Below are positions 54,725 through 64,000 of a stretch of DNA of 64,000 bases, in pieces. The notes under the pieces are model-generated. The model was not told the origin of the DNA. It made no database searches and worked only from the letters and a program-made list of their open reading frames with translations. Source of the DNA: Acheta domesticus (lineage: Eukaryota > Arthropoda > Insecta > Orthoptera > Gryllidae); assembly GCA_031308135.1 (NCBI GenBank), contig JAHLJT010004567.1:30601602-30665601 (forward strand), in the 5' to 3' direction. How positions within the stretch are numbered: position 1 is the stretch's first letter; every line of letters begins with the position of its first letter. The translations under genes and the position numbers were made by a program.

Positions 54725-56294
54725 ACTAGTGGTGCTACAGAATGGCGCAGACTTTCTCGTATTAGTTTTCTATTTCCTTTGGATTCGGCTACCTACTCGG
54801 GCTTGCCACATTCTCTTGCAGCTACCATCTCCAGCCGCCCAAAACATATTTTTTTACATTTTATATTTTTTTCAGTTTCCTAATAGTAGAACGGAAATAT
54901 TATTTTAAGAATATTAAAGAACGGTAAAATCTCTTCCTAAACTGCAATTTTCTTTGAAAAATTTGGATACATATTTAAGAAAATGGCGTTTAAGCGCTAC
55001 TTTAAATGCGAAATTTGAAGCTCTTTTTCACAGACAATTTTTGAGTTTTCGAAAAAATCATTCAAAGTCTTTTAAAGTACATCAACCCACAAATACAATA
55101 ATGTTTACAAATTGCTCGAAATGTGCATATTAACGGTGTGAGAGATATTTCAAAAAAATGACGTTTGTGTAATTTAAAAAAAACGAAAAATACCCCAAAT
55201 TCAACATTTCATCATATTAACGAGTGCAATTAGCACTATCCGTTCCAAAAGTTTGAAGGAAAAATTGGAGCCTTTTATGAGAAAATGGCGTTTGAGCGGT
55301 TCTGAAAATTCGGAATTTTGGGCTACTTTTCACAGAAAACGGTTGAGTTTTCGATAACCTTTACTTGACATTATTTAAAGTACATGTACTCATTAATATA
55401 ATAATGTGAACAAATCGTCGCTAATGTATTAATGACGTGAGAGGCAAGTCAAAAAAATTTGTAACTTTTTCAAAAACAAAAGAATAGAGCAATATGGCTT
55501 TTATGTCATTTGATAGAGTACATTAGGCATTATCCTTACCAAAAGTTTAAAGAAGAAATTTGGATTCGTTTTTTTTACGAAATCTTGTTTTTGTATTTTT
55601 TAACTTGCACATATTGCACGCAATGCTGCGCGAAAACAACTAAAATTTTCAAAACAATGTGCATGAGCTTAATGAAAGAATTCACTATGGAGAACAAGTT
55701 TTATTTGAAGAAAAATCTATATCTTTAATTTTGTAGTTGTTGGAAGAGGCCGAAAAAAATCAAACTTTTGCAGTTTTCGAAAATCCAGAGATAACTGAAA
55801 TTAGGGCCTATCCCACCTTTATAAGTGTATTTTCCTCTATTCTTACAAGAAATTTGAAGAAAAAATTTGGAGTTGTTTTTAAGAAAATTTTGAAAATGTT
55901 CGGGGGCTTCATGTAAAGTTCTTTCCAATATTAGTCTTTTTCAAAATCTCAAAGATTTGACTCGAGTCAAATTAACAGGGGTTTCTTCAATTTGAAAAAA
56001 ATCCTACGAATGGTTTTGGCGCTAGTAGTTTTCACAGACGGATGGACAGACGGACGTTTTGCTTTCGATTGGTTTTTCGGTATCAAGGACACACAAAAGA
56101 GGAATTCTGACTTCACCACGTGTTAGGGGATTTTTTTCTTAATGTGGCAACTGGATTTATCCACTTATTCGTCATCAGGGCCCAGCAATGAATTTTTTTC
56201 TGCCGAAAATCCGCCGTTTTTTTCGCGCAGCATTACAAAACTTTCCCTACACTACGTATATTACTCCGTATATACGTACATATACGGGAAAGTA
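54725..56294 (+). mobile_element. Element A, copy 4 (four units), abutting copy 3
   Basis: About 1,570 bp. Starts ACTAGTGGTGCTACAGAATGG immediately after copy 3. Unit starts at about 54962, 55264, 55559 and 55866 (302, 295, 307). Contains the long 3' module (TTATCCACTTATTCG, about 56157) and the terminal palindrome CTTTCCCTACACTACG...ACATATACGGGAAAGTA. It differs from copy 3 in its 3' module, so the pair is not a recent perfect duplication. Confidence 0.87.
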
Positions 56295-56860
56295 AAAATT
56301 GATCTTTTCCAAATTTTGAAAACTCAGGGATTTAAACGGAAACGCACACCCGCGCCTTTCTTTAAATAGTCCTTCAATCTACGCGAGGGCTGTCTCATAT
56401 TTCAAGCCGGAATCATCCAGTACCAGGAAAACAATCACCAAATGAGGTGAGTGCAACAACGTTGTAACAATCTCCAATCAAAGTGAATAGTGAAATTCGG
56501 TAAATCGTGGTGCATGCTTGGCAAAATACGATCTCCTTTCGGAGAGGCTCAATGCCTGAACAAAGACAAGAACAAGTCAGAAATGTCAGATGTAAATAGG
56601 AAAAGTATATTGTAAATACAAAATGAGAATGTGATGGGATAAATATTAGTAAGTAAATTTTAGTATAAGGCCATTGGCACATGAATTGTATATTATTAGG
56701 CTACGAAATAAATGAATGTATTATTGTTTAGGATTATGATTAATGTTTACAGTTTCATAATCCGTTTTGATAATACCAGATTTGTTGAATCTGTCCTTCT
56801 AAAAATTGTTCAAGTATTTCGTAACCAAAAATTATTTTGTGGATATGGTTTAGGTGATTG
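56295..56860. other. Right half of the older element A relative, then unassigned
   Basis: 56295-56390 continues the interrupted unit of 53029-53244 (AAATTTTGAAAACTCAGGG, ACGCACACCCGCGCC). From about 56400 to 56860 nothing is recognised. Confidence 0.45.
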
Positions 56861-59800
56861 TCTTTATTTCAGGAGCGAATCTGCCAATGTCTCCATTTCA
56901 AGTGCGGCGATTTGCTACTGAATGATAAGAAATCATTCTTTGATGAGTTTTACAAACTCGGTAATCACAAACAGACAGATTTCTTGGGAGAGATGTGTGT
57001 TAAAATTATAGATATGCAAACGACGATCAGATCCTAAGAATACATCTCGTAGACAGTGCAGTGTTGAATATTACTTATCCGTGCAAAACTCCAGTTCTAG
57101 AGTTTGTCAGAAAACTCTACACAATGTACTAAAAGTTACACCAAGGCAGTTACAAATATTGCAAGACAAAATTAAGTCCTCCAGACACCTTGAAGACAAG
57201 CGTGGCATACACAGCAGTCGTAAAAATAAGATTCCAGACAAAACAAGTGGTGCTTCAGAATGTCACAAACTTTCCCGTATTCTATTTCTTTGGTCTCGCC
57301 TAGCTATTCGGACTTGCCATATACTCTTGCCATCTGCCTTCTATCGCCGCACAAACTACATTTTTTGACATTTTCTTAATATTTCGGTTTTATATAGTAG
57401 AACGGAAATATTATTTTAAGAATATTAAAGAACAAAAAAACTCGTCCTAAATAGCAATTTTCTTTGAAAAAATTTGGAGCCGTTTTCAAGAGAATGGCGT
57501 TTAAGCACTTCTATAAATGCAAAATTTGAACCTCTTTTTCACAGGAATCTTTTGTGTTTTAGAAAAACTTTATTTGAAGTAATTTAAAGCACTTTAACTC
57601 ACAAATCCAATAGTGTTTATAAATTGTGGGAAACGTGCAATTTAACGGTGTGAGAAATCTTCCAAAAAAAATTACATTTGTGTAATTTTTGAAAAAATAT
57701 CCCGTCGTATTAAAAAGTTAATTATTTTAAAGTAAATTATTTTAAAAAATATTACGTCGTATTAAAAAGTGCAATTTGCGCTATCCGTTCGAGAAGTTTG
57801 AAGAAAAAATTCGAAGCCGTTTTTAAGAAAATGGAGTTAGAGAGTTTCTGAAACTGCAGAATTTTGAGCTAGTTTTCACATACAAATGTTGAGTTCTTGA
57901 AACTTTATACGATATTATTTAAAGCACAAATACTGATAAATATGATAATGTGAACAAATCGCCGCTAATGTAAATATTAGCGACGTGAGACAACTCAAAA
58001 AAAAAACATTTTTGTATTTTTTGAAAAAAATGAATGAATAGAGCAACATGACCATTATCTCATATCATAGAGTATATTAGGCACTATCCCTGAGATATCT
58101 ACTTATTATAGAGTATCTCATAGAGTACATTAGGCACTATCCCTACCAAAGTTTAAAGAAAAAACTTGGAGTCGTTTTTGAGAAAATCTTTTCGTAATTT
58201 TTTTTAAATTGCGCATATTGCACGCAAACTACTAAACGTTTCAAAAAAATGTGGATGACCTTAAAGAAAAAACTTACTTTGGAGAACAAATTTTATTTGA
58301 AGGAAAAATCTCTGATCTTCAATTTTGTAGTTGGAGGAAGATCCCGAAAAAAAATCAAACTTTTACAATTTTCGAAATATCAGAGTTAACTGTGAAAATC
58401 AGACCTAAGCCATCTTAATAAGTGTATTTTACTCTATTCTTACAAGAAATAAAAAGAAAAAAATTGGAGCATTTTGAGAAAATTTTGGACATCTGGGGCT
58501 TCATATAAAGTACCCCCAAATTTTGAAAAACGTTTTTTCAAAACGTCAAAGCTTCGACTACAGCCAGATGGACAGGGGTTTCTTCAATTTGGAAAAAATC
58601 CTACGAGTGGTTTAGGCGCTAGTGGTGTTCACAGACGGACGGACAGACAGACGGACGTTTTGCTTTCAATTGGTTTTTCGGTGTCAAGGACTCACAAAAC
58701 AGGGATTCTGGCTACAACACGTGTTAAGGGATTTTTCCTCTTAATTTAGCAACTGGTTTTATCCACTTTTTCGTTATCAGGGCCCGGCAATGAATTTTTT
58801 CTGCCAAATATTCGCCGTTTTTCGTGCAGCATTACATAACTTTCCCCATACAATGTATACGTACGTATACGGGAAAGTAACAAAGGAGCTAGTCAGATTA
58901 CTAATTGAATCATTAACGAAACAGCAAAATCATTACTCGAGAGGACAAAGTGAGAAATGTATTTAAATCTGGAACTGAATGTACGAAAAATGTACCATTT
59001 GTTTTGTTCAAAATAACCTGACGTTCATTGCACATTGCATTTGTACAGAGAAATCTTCTGTTCGGATTTTACCCTTCGATTTGGTGCTCCGAGGAGTGAT
59101 TCTTGCACATACTGCGATAGATTGTATGTACAACTTGCTGCAGCTGAAGATGAAGATGCCAGATCCAAAATTCAACGAGAAAGTGAAATCCATCATCTGA
59201 AAGCGGATGGACATATGTCTTTTTCTAATGATATTATAATATCTTGAAAAATAAGTGTTGTATCGTTATGTTTCGACTTGCATCAGGTTCTCTTTTGTCC
59301 ACAACTTAGCCATTCTTCGGTGTTTTACCCAGGACACTATTCTTGTTATTCATGATCAAGGAACTTAGTAATGTTACCATATGCTTTTGGCACGAAAGTA
59401 CAGAGTAGCGTGGTGCAGGTGAAATATGTATTCTGCACTACACTCATTCAACATTTCATCGTTTGCAGCCAGGCGAGGTACGACATTTAATTTTGTGGTC
59501 TGATAGATGTGTAGGCCAAAACAACAACTGACATATGATCGCTCTCCTTCAACATTTTGTTTTAGGTAACTATTTCTCAACAGTTGAACAAAATTTCCTT
59601 GTAACAGACCACAGTTTCCTTCCTTGCGACGGATTTCGCACTGATTGAGAGAAAGAAGAAATCAGGTCAAGTATATGAGTCAACTGATTGAATATTTATC
59701 ATTGCCAATGGACATAATAAATTCACTGTATCTGCGATGCACAATGAATATTTCAAAGATTTAAATTGCATTGAAAATGCTTTAAAGAAGGGGTCATTCA

Positions 59801-60088
59801 AAGTTACGGAGAATGGTAGCTTCAAATTACAAGAGATGATCCCGACAGCTTTTGTGGCAGGAAAAGTCATACCATCCTACAAGCATGGTTACTGCATTCA
59901 ATGATATAAGTATCCAGAAAATTTACGAAGGTTTCAGCCCTACAAAATGTCACTTCATTCCCCAAAGTAACCAAGGTCCCGTCCAATTCTATCTGCCAAG
60001 AAGGCTGATTTGTTGGACATGTCCAGATACATTCCTGTTGGATGCAGGAAGTTCTACGAAGAGTGGACAGTATTTTCAGAAGCTGTAA
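56861..60088 (+). pseudogene. Relic 2 of the transposon-type protein family, split by element A
   Basis: A long decayed gene in pieces, in several frames. 5' piece (56890-57240): LKCGDLLLNDKKSFFDEFYKL, then RRQCSVEYYLSVQ and GIHSSRKNKIPD. After copy 5: LIESLTKQQNHYSR (about 58900), FTLRFGAPRSDSCTYCDRL (about 59065) with a CxxC pair, an HSSVFYPGH stretch (about 59311), WSDRCVGQNNN (about 59496, the SD-x-C-x-GQN motif), FLVTDHSFLPCDGF (about 59595), NGHNKFTVSAMHNEYFKDLN, and the C-terminal LLDMSRYIPVGCRKFYEEW ending at a stop at 60086. The order agrees with relic 1 and extends it in both directions. Stops, at least three frame changes and the 1.6-kb insertion disable it. Family name DUF7869-like is from memory. 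Confidence 0.65.
57243..58879 (+). mobile_element. Element A, copy 5 (four units), inserted in relic 2
   Basis: About 1,637 bp. Start ACAAGTGGTGCTTCAGAATG (one difference from ACTAGTGG). Unit starts at about 57473, 57810, 58165 and 58463. The longer second and third spacings are explained by two local duplications (AATTATTTTAAAGTAAATTATTT near 57718, and AGAGTACATTAGGCACTATCCC near 58117). The long 3' module and palindrome end in CGGGAAAGTA. It is flanked by ACAAA at 57238-57242 and 58880-58884. Coding similarity of relic 2 stops before and resumes after it, so this is an insertion with a candidate 5-bp target duplication. Confidence 0.88.
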
Positions 60089-60439
60089 CCTATTAATGTA
60101 ATTGTGTTTTATCTGTATCTATGTATACATTAGAAATCGTTATTCAACTGTGCACATTCTTTCGCATTAACTTCAATTGAAATGTAACAACGTTGTATCC
60201 GACAATCAACATATTGGTTAACTTTGTTGCAACTCAACATCGCAAATTTCGACATGTTTACTCCAAGGGTACTGTTTTATCAGACACACCATGATTTAGG
60301 CAAAAAGCATGTCTTTTGTAGGCTAAAATATTTCTCTAAAAATGACTGGGGAACTCCCAGAACTATTTTTACTGATTCTGTAATGTTAGGGTTTGTTGGT
60401 TACGTTATTGCGGGGAACTATTCAATTTCCGGAAATTTA
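60089..60439. other. Unassigned flank of relic 2
   Basis: A plus frame at 60224-60478 has no recognisable domain and runs into element A-type sequence. Confidence 0.45.
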
Positions 60440-62705
60440 GAGAGTTCAACGAAAATAAGACCCGTGCCATTCTTTTAAGCGTATCTTCTATCCGTGGAAA
60501 AGTTTGAAGAAACTATTTGGAGCGGTTTTTGAGAATAAAAAATTATAGAAAAAAGTTGTTCCATTAATGTCAAGACCAAAATACACGAAAATTACTGATT
60601 TTTTTTTTCAAACAAATGCATGACCTTGCAGACTTTGTGGAACCGACTTTGTCTAAGGCAAAAATCTCCATCTTTAATTTTGTAATTTTGAAATTTTAAC
60701 TTTTTGTATTTTTCGAAAATACTAAGAGTTCAACACAAATGACCTCTGGTGATAGAAAGGCTCAAAGGAAGATGTCTACCTCCATTAAATATTTGCTATT
60801 TACGTGCCCTCTCATGCTCTAGAGAAAAATGTGTCCTGCTCCATTTTTTACAAGCGTAATTTGGTCTAAGAAAAAAATTAAAAAACAATTTGGATCCCAA
60901 TTTAAAAAAATTTGTTTAAAATTGCCTATATTTCACGCAAAAGTACGCGAAAACTGTTTATATTTTTGAAAACTTACACATGAACTTTTTCAAGATGTCT
61001 TTGAAGAATAGATTTTATGAAGGAAAAAATATCTCTATCTTTAAAATTGCCGTTGTAGGAAAAATGTCAAAAGAATGTGATCTTTTGCAATTTTCGAAAA
61101 TTTAGATTTCAACGAAAATCATACCTGCGCCGTTTTTTAAGCTCCCTTTGTTCTATCCAGGAAAAAGTAAAAACAAAATTGGAGCCATTTTTGAAAAAAA
61201 ATTGAAAACTTGGTGAGGCTTCTTGTAAAGCACTCCTAAAAAATAAAATATTCGTTTCAAACTCGCAGGGCCTTCAGTTAGGCCAGATCGTTCGGGAATA
61301 TCAATTTTGGAGAAATTGAACTGAACGGTTATCGTTAGCGTCGACCATGGACGGATAGTGATAGCAAATTTTACCAAAACATCGATATTTCGATACATCG
61401 CCAAAAAGTTTTCAATGTCGATTAAAACATTGACAAAAATCATTGATGTTTTAAATATGGTAAAACAGATGCTATTTTCCTATTATGTTTCTAATTTTAA
61501 TTATAAAGCTTAAATGAGTTATTTTTTTTGTTTGGTCACGTATGAGTAATATGTTAATAAATAACGTTGTCGAATGTAAAGAAGGAAAGAAAAATAAAGA
61601 ACAGCGTATTTTGCTATTTTTTCATTTATTCACATTCCTTCGTAATTCATCGAAGTACGACGTCCTGGATCTAATGTAATGTATAAAACTTTACGATTAG
61701 TTTTCAGCATATTCTGACTTACATTTGACTGCCATCTTAATTTTCTAATCAATATTCTAAATATACAAAGTTCAAAAGGCAACTTAACGATGTTGCCACG
61801 AACAAAACCTAAAAAAGATAACATAGAAATAATTATAAAAAACGAAAAGTAATTAAGTGTTGGAAATTTTTTTGGATATTTTTTGTGCTTTTCATATAAT
61901 TCTTTAACAAATGTACTGAATATTTAAGAAATGCACCATTCTCTGCAAACTGACTCAACCTCCATTCACTCAATTCATCAGCTCCAAGATTTTTCATGAT
62001 ACTAAATACGTTAAATCCGGAACTGTTGCACATTTTTGAAATAATTTTTGATGATTTCGAACCAATTCTTAACTACAAAAAGTTTGCTCTAATCGCGATT
62101 AAGTACTGGCCATAATAAGCAGTAGAATTCTTTCTCTTTATAAAATTATTATTAATTTTATTATACTAAGATATATTTACATGATCTTTCTTTTCATTTT
62201 CGTAATACTTAAGTCATTAATTACGAGTGCAGTCATTTTATGTCCAGAAAATATTACCATAATTTTAGGTTTAGAACCGAAAAATTAACTTTTCAATGAG
62301 TCGGATGTGATTCAATTGCTAATACAATTTTAGTTATTTTAAGCCATTAGTTTCGTTTGTATCTCTGGTCATCTTAAGGTAACTAGAGCCGATATTGGAC
62401 CGGTTTAATCGATATTAATATATCGATATTTATGTTGAAAAATATCCGTGTTTTAAAAACGGATGTTTTTTGCGTCCCTACGGACGGACGGACGGACGGA
62501 CGGACGTTTTGCCGTAAACCAATTTGTTGGCATCAAGGCCCCATAAAGTGGATTCTGACTACAAAATGTTTTCAAGGAAAACATTACGGGCAACACAAGA
62601 TTTATTCATTTTTTCGATGTCAGGGCCCCACAATACTTTTTTTTTTCCTTTCGTGAAAAATCACTCCGCTGCCACATTACAATTATTTCTCTTTACTACG
62701 AAAAA
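60440..62705 (+). mobile_element. Element A relative (diverged), interrupted by a hAT-like element
   Basis: Unit starts GAAACTATTTGGAGCGG (about 60507), AAAACAATTTGGATCCC (about 60881) and ACAAAATTGGAGCC (about 61175). The GACGGA block is split by the insertion (61350 and 62481). The 3' module is AAACATTACGGGCAACAC...GATTTATTCATTTTTTCG and a degraded terminus lies near 62700. More diverged than copies 1-5 and similar to the pieces at 31.5-33.1 kb. Confidence 0.7.
61356..62480. mobile_element. hAT-like non-autonomous element, about 1.1 kb
   Basis: Left end TAGTGATAGCAAATTTTACC followed by ACATCGATATTTCGATACATCG. Right end, read in reverse, TAGGGACGCAAAAAACATCC. It is flanked by TGGACGGA (61348-61355) and CGGACGGA (62481-62488), 7 of 8 identical, the size expected of hAT insertions. 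Internal blocks are shared, reversed, with the MITE at 9081. Minus-strand frames at 61630-61824 and 61833-62033 are short and I do not recognise them as transposase. Confidence 0.65.
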
Positions 62706-64000
62706 ACAGCGAGAGATTAATAAAAATTCACTTATAAAGGAGCAGCTATTGAATTGTGCAATTTGAGACAAACGACGCTCTCGAAAAGAAACGAAAGCTG
62801 CACGCCATCTTTCTGCAAATGGAATGCTTCAAAAACATTGGGAACACATGGAGACATTTTTAACTGTCGCCCTATCTAGGGGTATCTACCGGAGTCAAAC
62901 CACCATCCAGGTCGATCTCTGGATACAAGGGAGCAATCGATAGCAGCCAATGGAATTTGTGTTATGAAATGAATTATATCTTATCATACTTCAAGTCTTT
63001 CGGGAGTTTGAAAATTCTCTTATTCTTCGCCTGAAAAAAAGTATTTCCCTTCAATGTCTACTCTTAAAAAAATATTCTTATTATAATTAAAAATGTTCGA
63101 CTTTTATTAAATATTGCATATAGTGAATGTATTGCAGGCATTTTTAATCTATATTCTTAGGTATATTAGTAATAGAAAAGTATTAAATCACTACTGGGAC
63201 AAATTGTTAATATTTCCTAAATAAAATGTATTGTAAATGGTTTCTTTCAACTGGGTTTCACTGTGTCTTCAGAATTTTAGTTTCCAAATAAGTATTGTGC
63301 ATGATCCAAGATTAGAAAGAATTTTCTGTATGTATTACCTATTCTCATAATTTGATGATGACATTAACAATGACATTCTTAGTTACATTTCTTTAAATGT
63401 CTTCTTTTTGCTTCATCGCTTTGCAAAAACATGGTCCTACTGACCAATATTCAAATATTTTACCCATTTTTGTTCTAATGCAAGGTTTATTTTAAGTGTC
63501 AAAACAAAATTGAAATTTGAATGGAAAAAATTCAAAATAGAATGGATCATGGATGGACTTTTAAAAAACCTGTGTAAACTTGTTTTATAATTTAATTGTG
63601 TGATTGAAAAAATTTATTATTTTGAAATATTGAGGCAGTTTTTAACATCTAACATCTAGATAGGTACTTCAAGAAAACTATATGCCCATTTTATTAACTC
63701 CTTTGCCACAGTTGTCAATACTTAAATAAATAAATAAAAATAATAATCACTCATCCAAAAATTGAGTTTTAAATTATTTATTTTTCTTCAGTTACTGAGA
63801 AAAGATTTAAACTAATTTGAAACTGTTTTAAATTTACCTTTTCATCCTTTACATTTCTTTTTGATTATAAAATTCAACAGGTATTTCTAATTGCCCATCA
63901 AATAATTGCTGGTGTTCCAGCTTCTTCTTGCCAATCATGAACTGCAGTTTATTCCAACTCTCAAATTTTCTTGGATGTCATATTTTCTCCAGTTGTTTCT
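62706..64000. other. No gene seen, AT-rich
   Basis: AT-rich to the window end, with an AAATAAATAAATAAAAATAAT stretch at about 63723. A GC-moderate part (62780-62960) has no domain or repeat match. Confidence 0.55.

Noticed and set aside
57243..58879. Element A as an LTR retrotransposon or endogenous virus
   Set aside because: There are no long terminal repeats, primer-binding site, polypurine tract or protein remnants. The body is stop-filled tandem units.
1..64000. CRISPR arrays, operons, prophage or plasmid features
   Set aside because: Composition, repeats and absence of dense coding all indicate eukaryotic nuclear DNA. The regular repeats found are satellites or transposon units, not CRISPR repeats with unique spacers.

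Overview
The window looks like a non-coding, transposon-rich stretch of an animal nuclear genome, most likely an insect or another arthropod. The lineage call is an inference. It rests on several things together: an AT-rich background with GC-rich CpG patches, a mariner relic, hAT relics, many copies of a tRNA-derived SINE with an AATC-type tail, a decayed transposon-type protein family that I associate with insect genomes, and no operons or long open frames. I found no intact host gene and no exon I would defend. Long open frames occur only in GC-rich or simple-repeat DNA, where stop codons are rare.

Layout. 1-2.4 kb: pyrimidine minisatellite, CpG-rich patch, repeat fragment, SINE, (TA)n. 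2.4-5.5 kb: AT-rich DNA with a doubtful hAT-like remnant. 5.5-13.4 kb: SINE-rich, with a G-rich minisatellite of 177-bp higher-order period (7.4-8.1 kb), a small hAT-like MITE, the tail of a hAT transposase with its right end (10.5-11.0 kb), and a tandem array of SINE plus spacer units (11.2-12.6 kb). 13.5-15.0 kb: the first copy of an unusual repeat called here element A. 15-31 kb: mostly unannotated AT-rich DNA with SINEs, CpG-rich islands at 22.5-23.3 and 26.6-27.3 kb, a short hairpin at 25.7 kb and a foldback element at 28.7-29.0 kb. 31.5-36.4 kb: element A copies and relatives in both orientations, then a compact foldback. 36.7-40.3 kb: C-rich repeats, a short TIR element and a homogeneous 12-bp minisatellite. 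40.7-42.1 kb: mariner pseudogene split by a SINE. 42-50 kb: repeat fragments and one relic of the transposon-type protein. 52.6-62.7 kb: a nest of element A copies, a second relic of that protein split by element A, and a hAT-like insertion inside an element A relative.

The most distinctive signal is element A. It has five near-complete copies plus many fragments. Each copy is built of three or four degenerate units of about 305 bp, and copy lengths differ by whole units. It has a palindromic 3' end. One copy is flanked by a candidate 5-bp duplication inside a recognisable relic gene, and two copies abut head to tail inside an older relative. I do not recognise it as a named family.

Nothing here forms a working pathway. 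The relations are those of nested insertions: SINE into mariner, element A into the protein relic, hAT-like MITEs into a SINE and into an element A relative. CpG-rich patches with homeodomain-type, CRE-like and RUNX-like motifs could be regulatory DNA of a distant gene, but that is conjecture from sequence alone.
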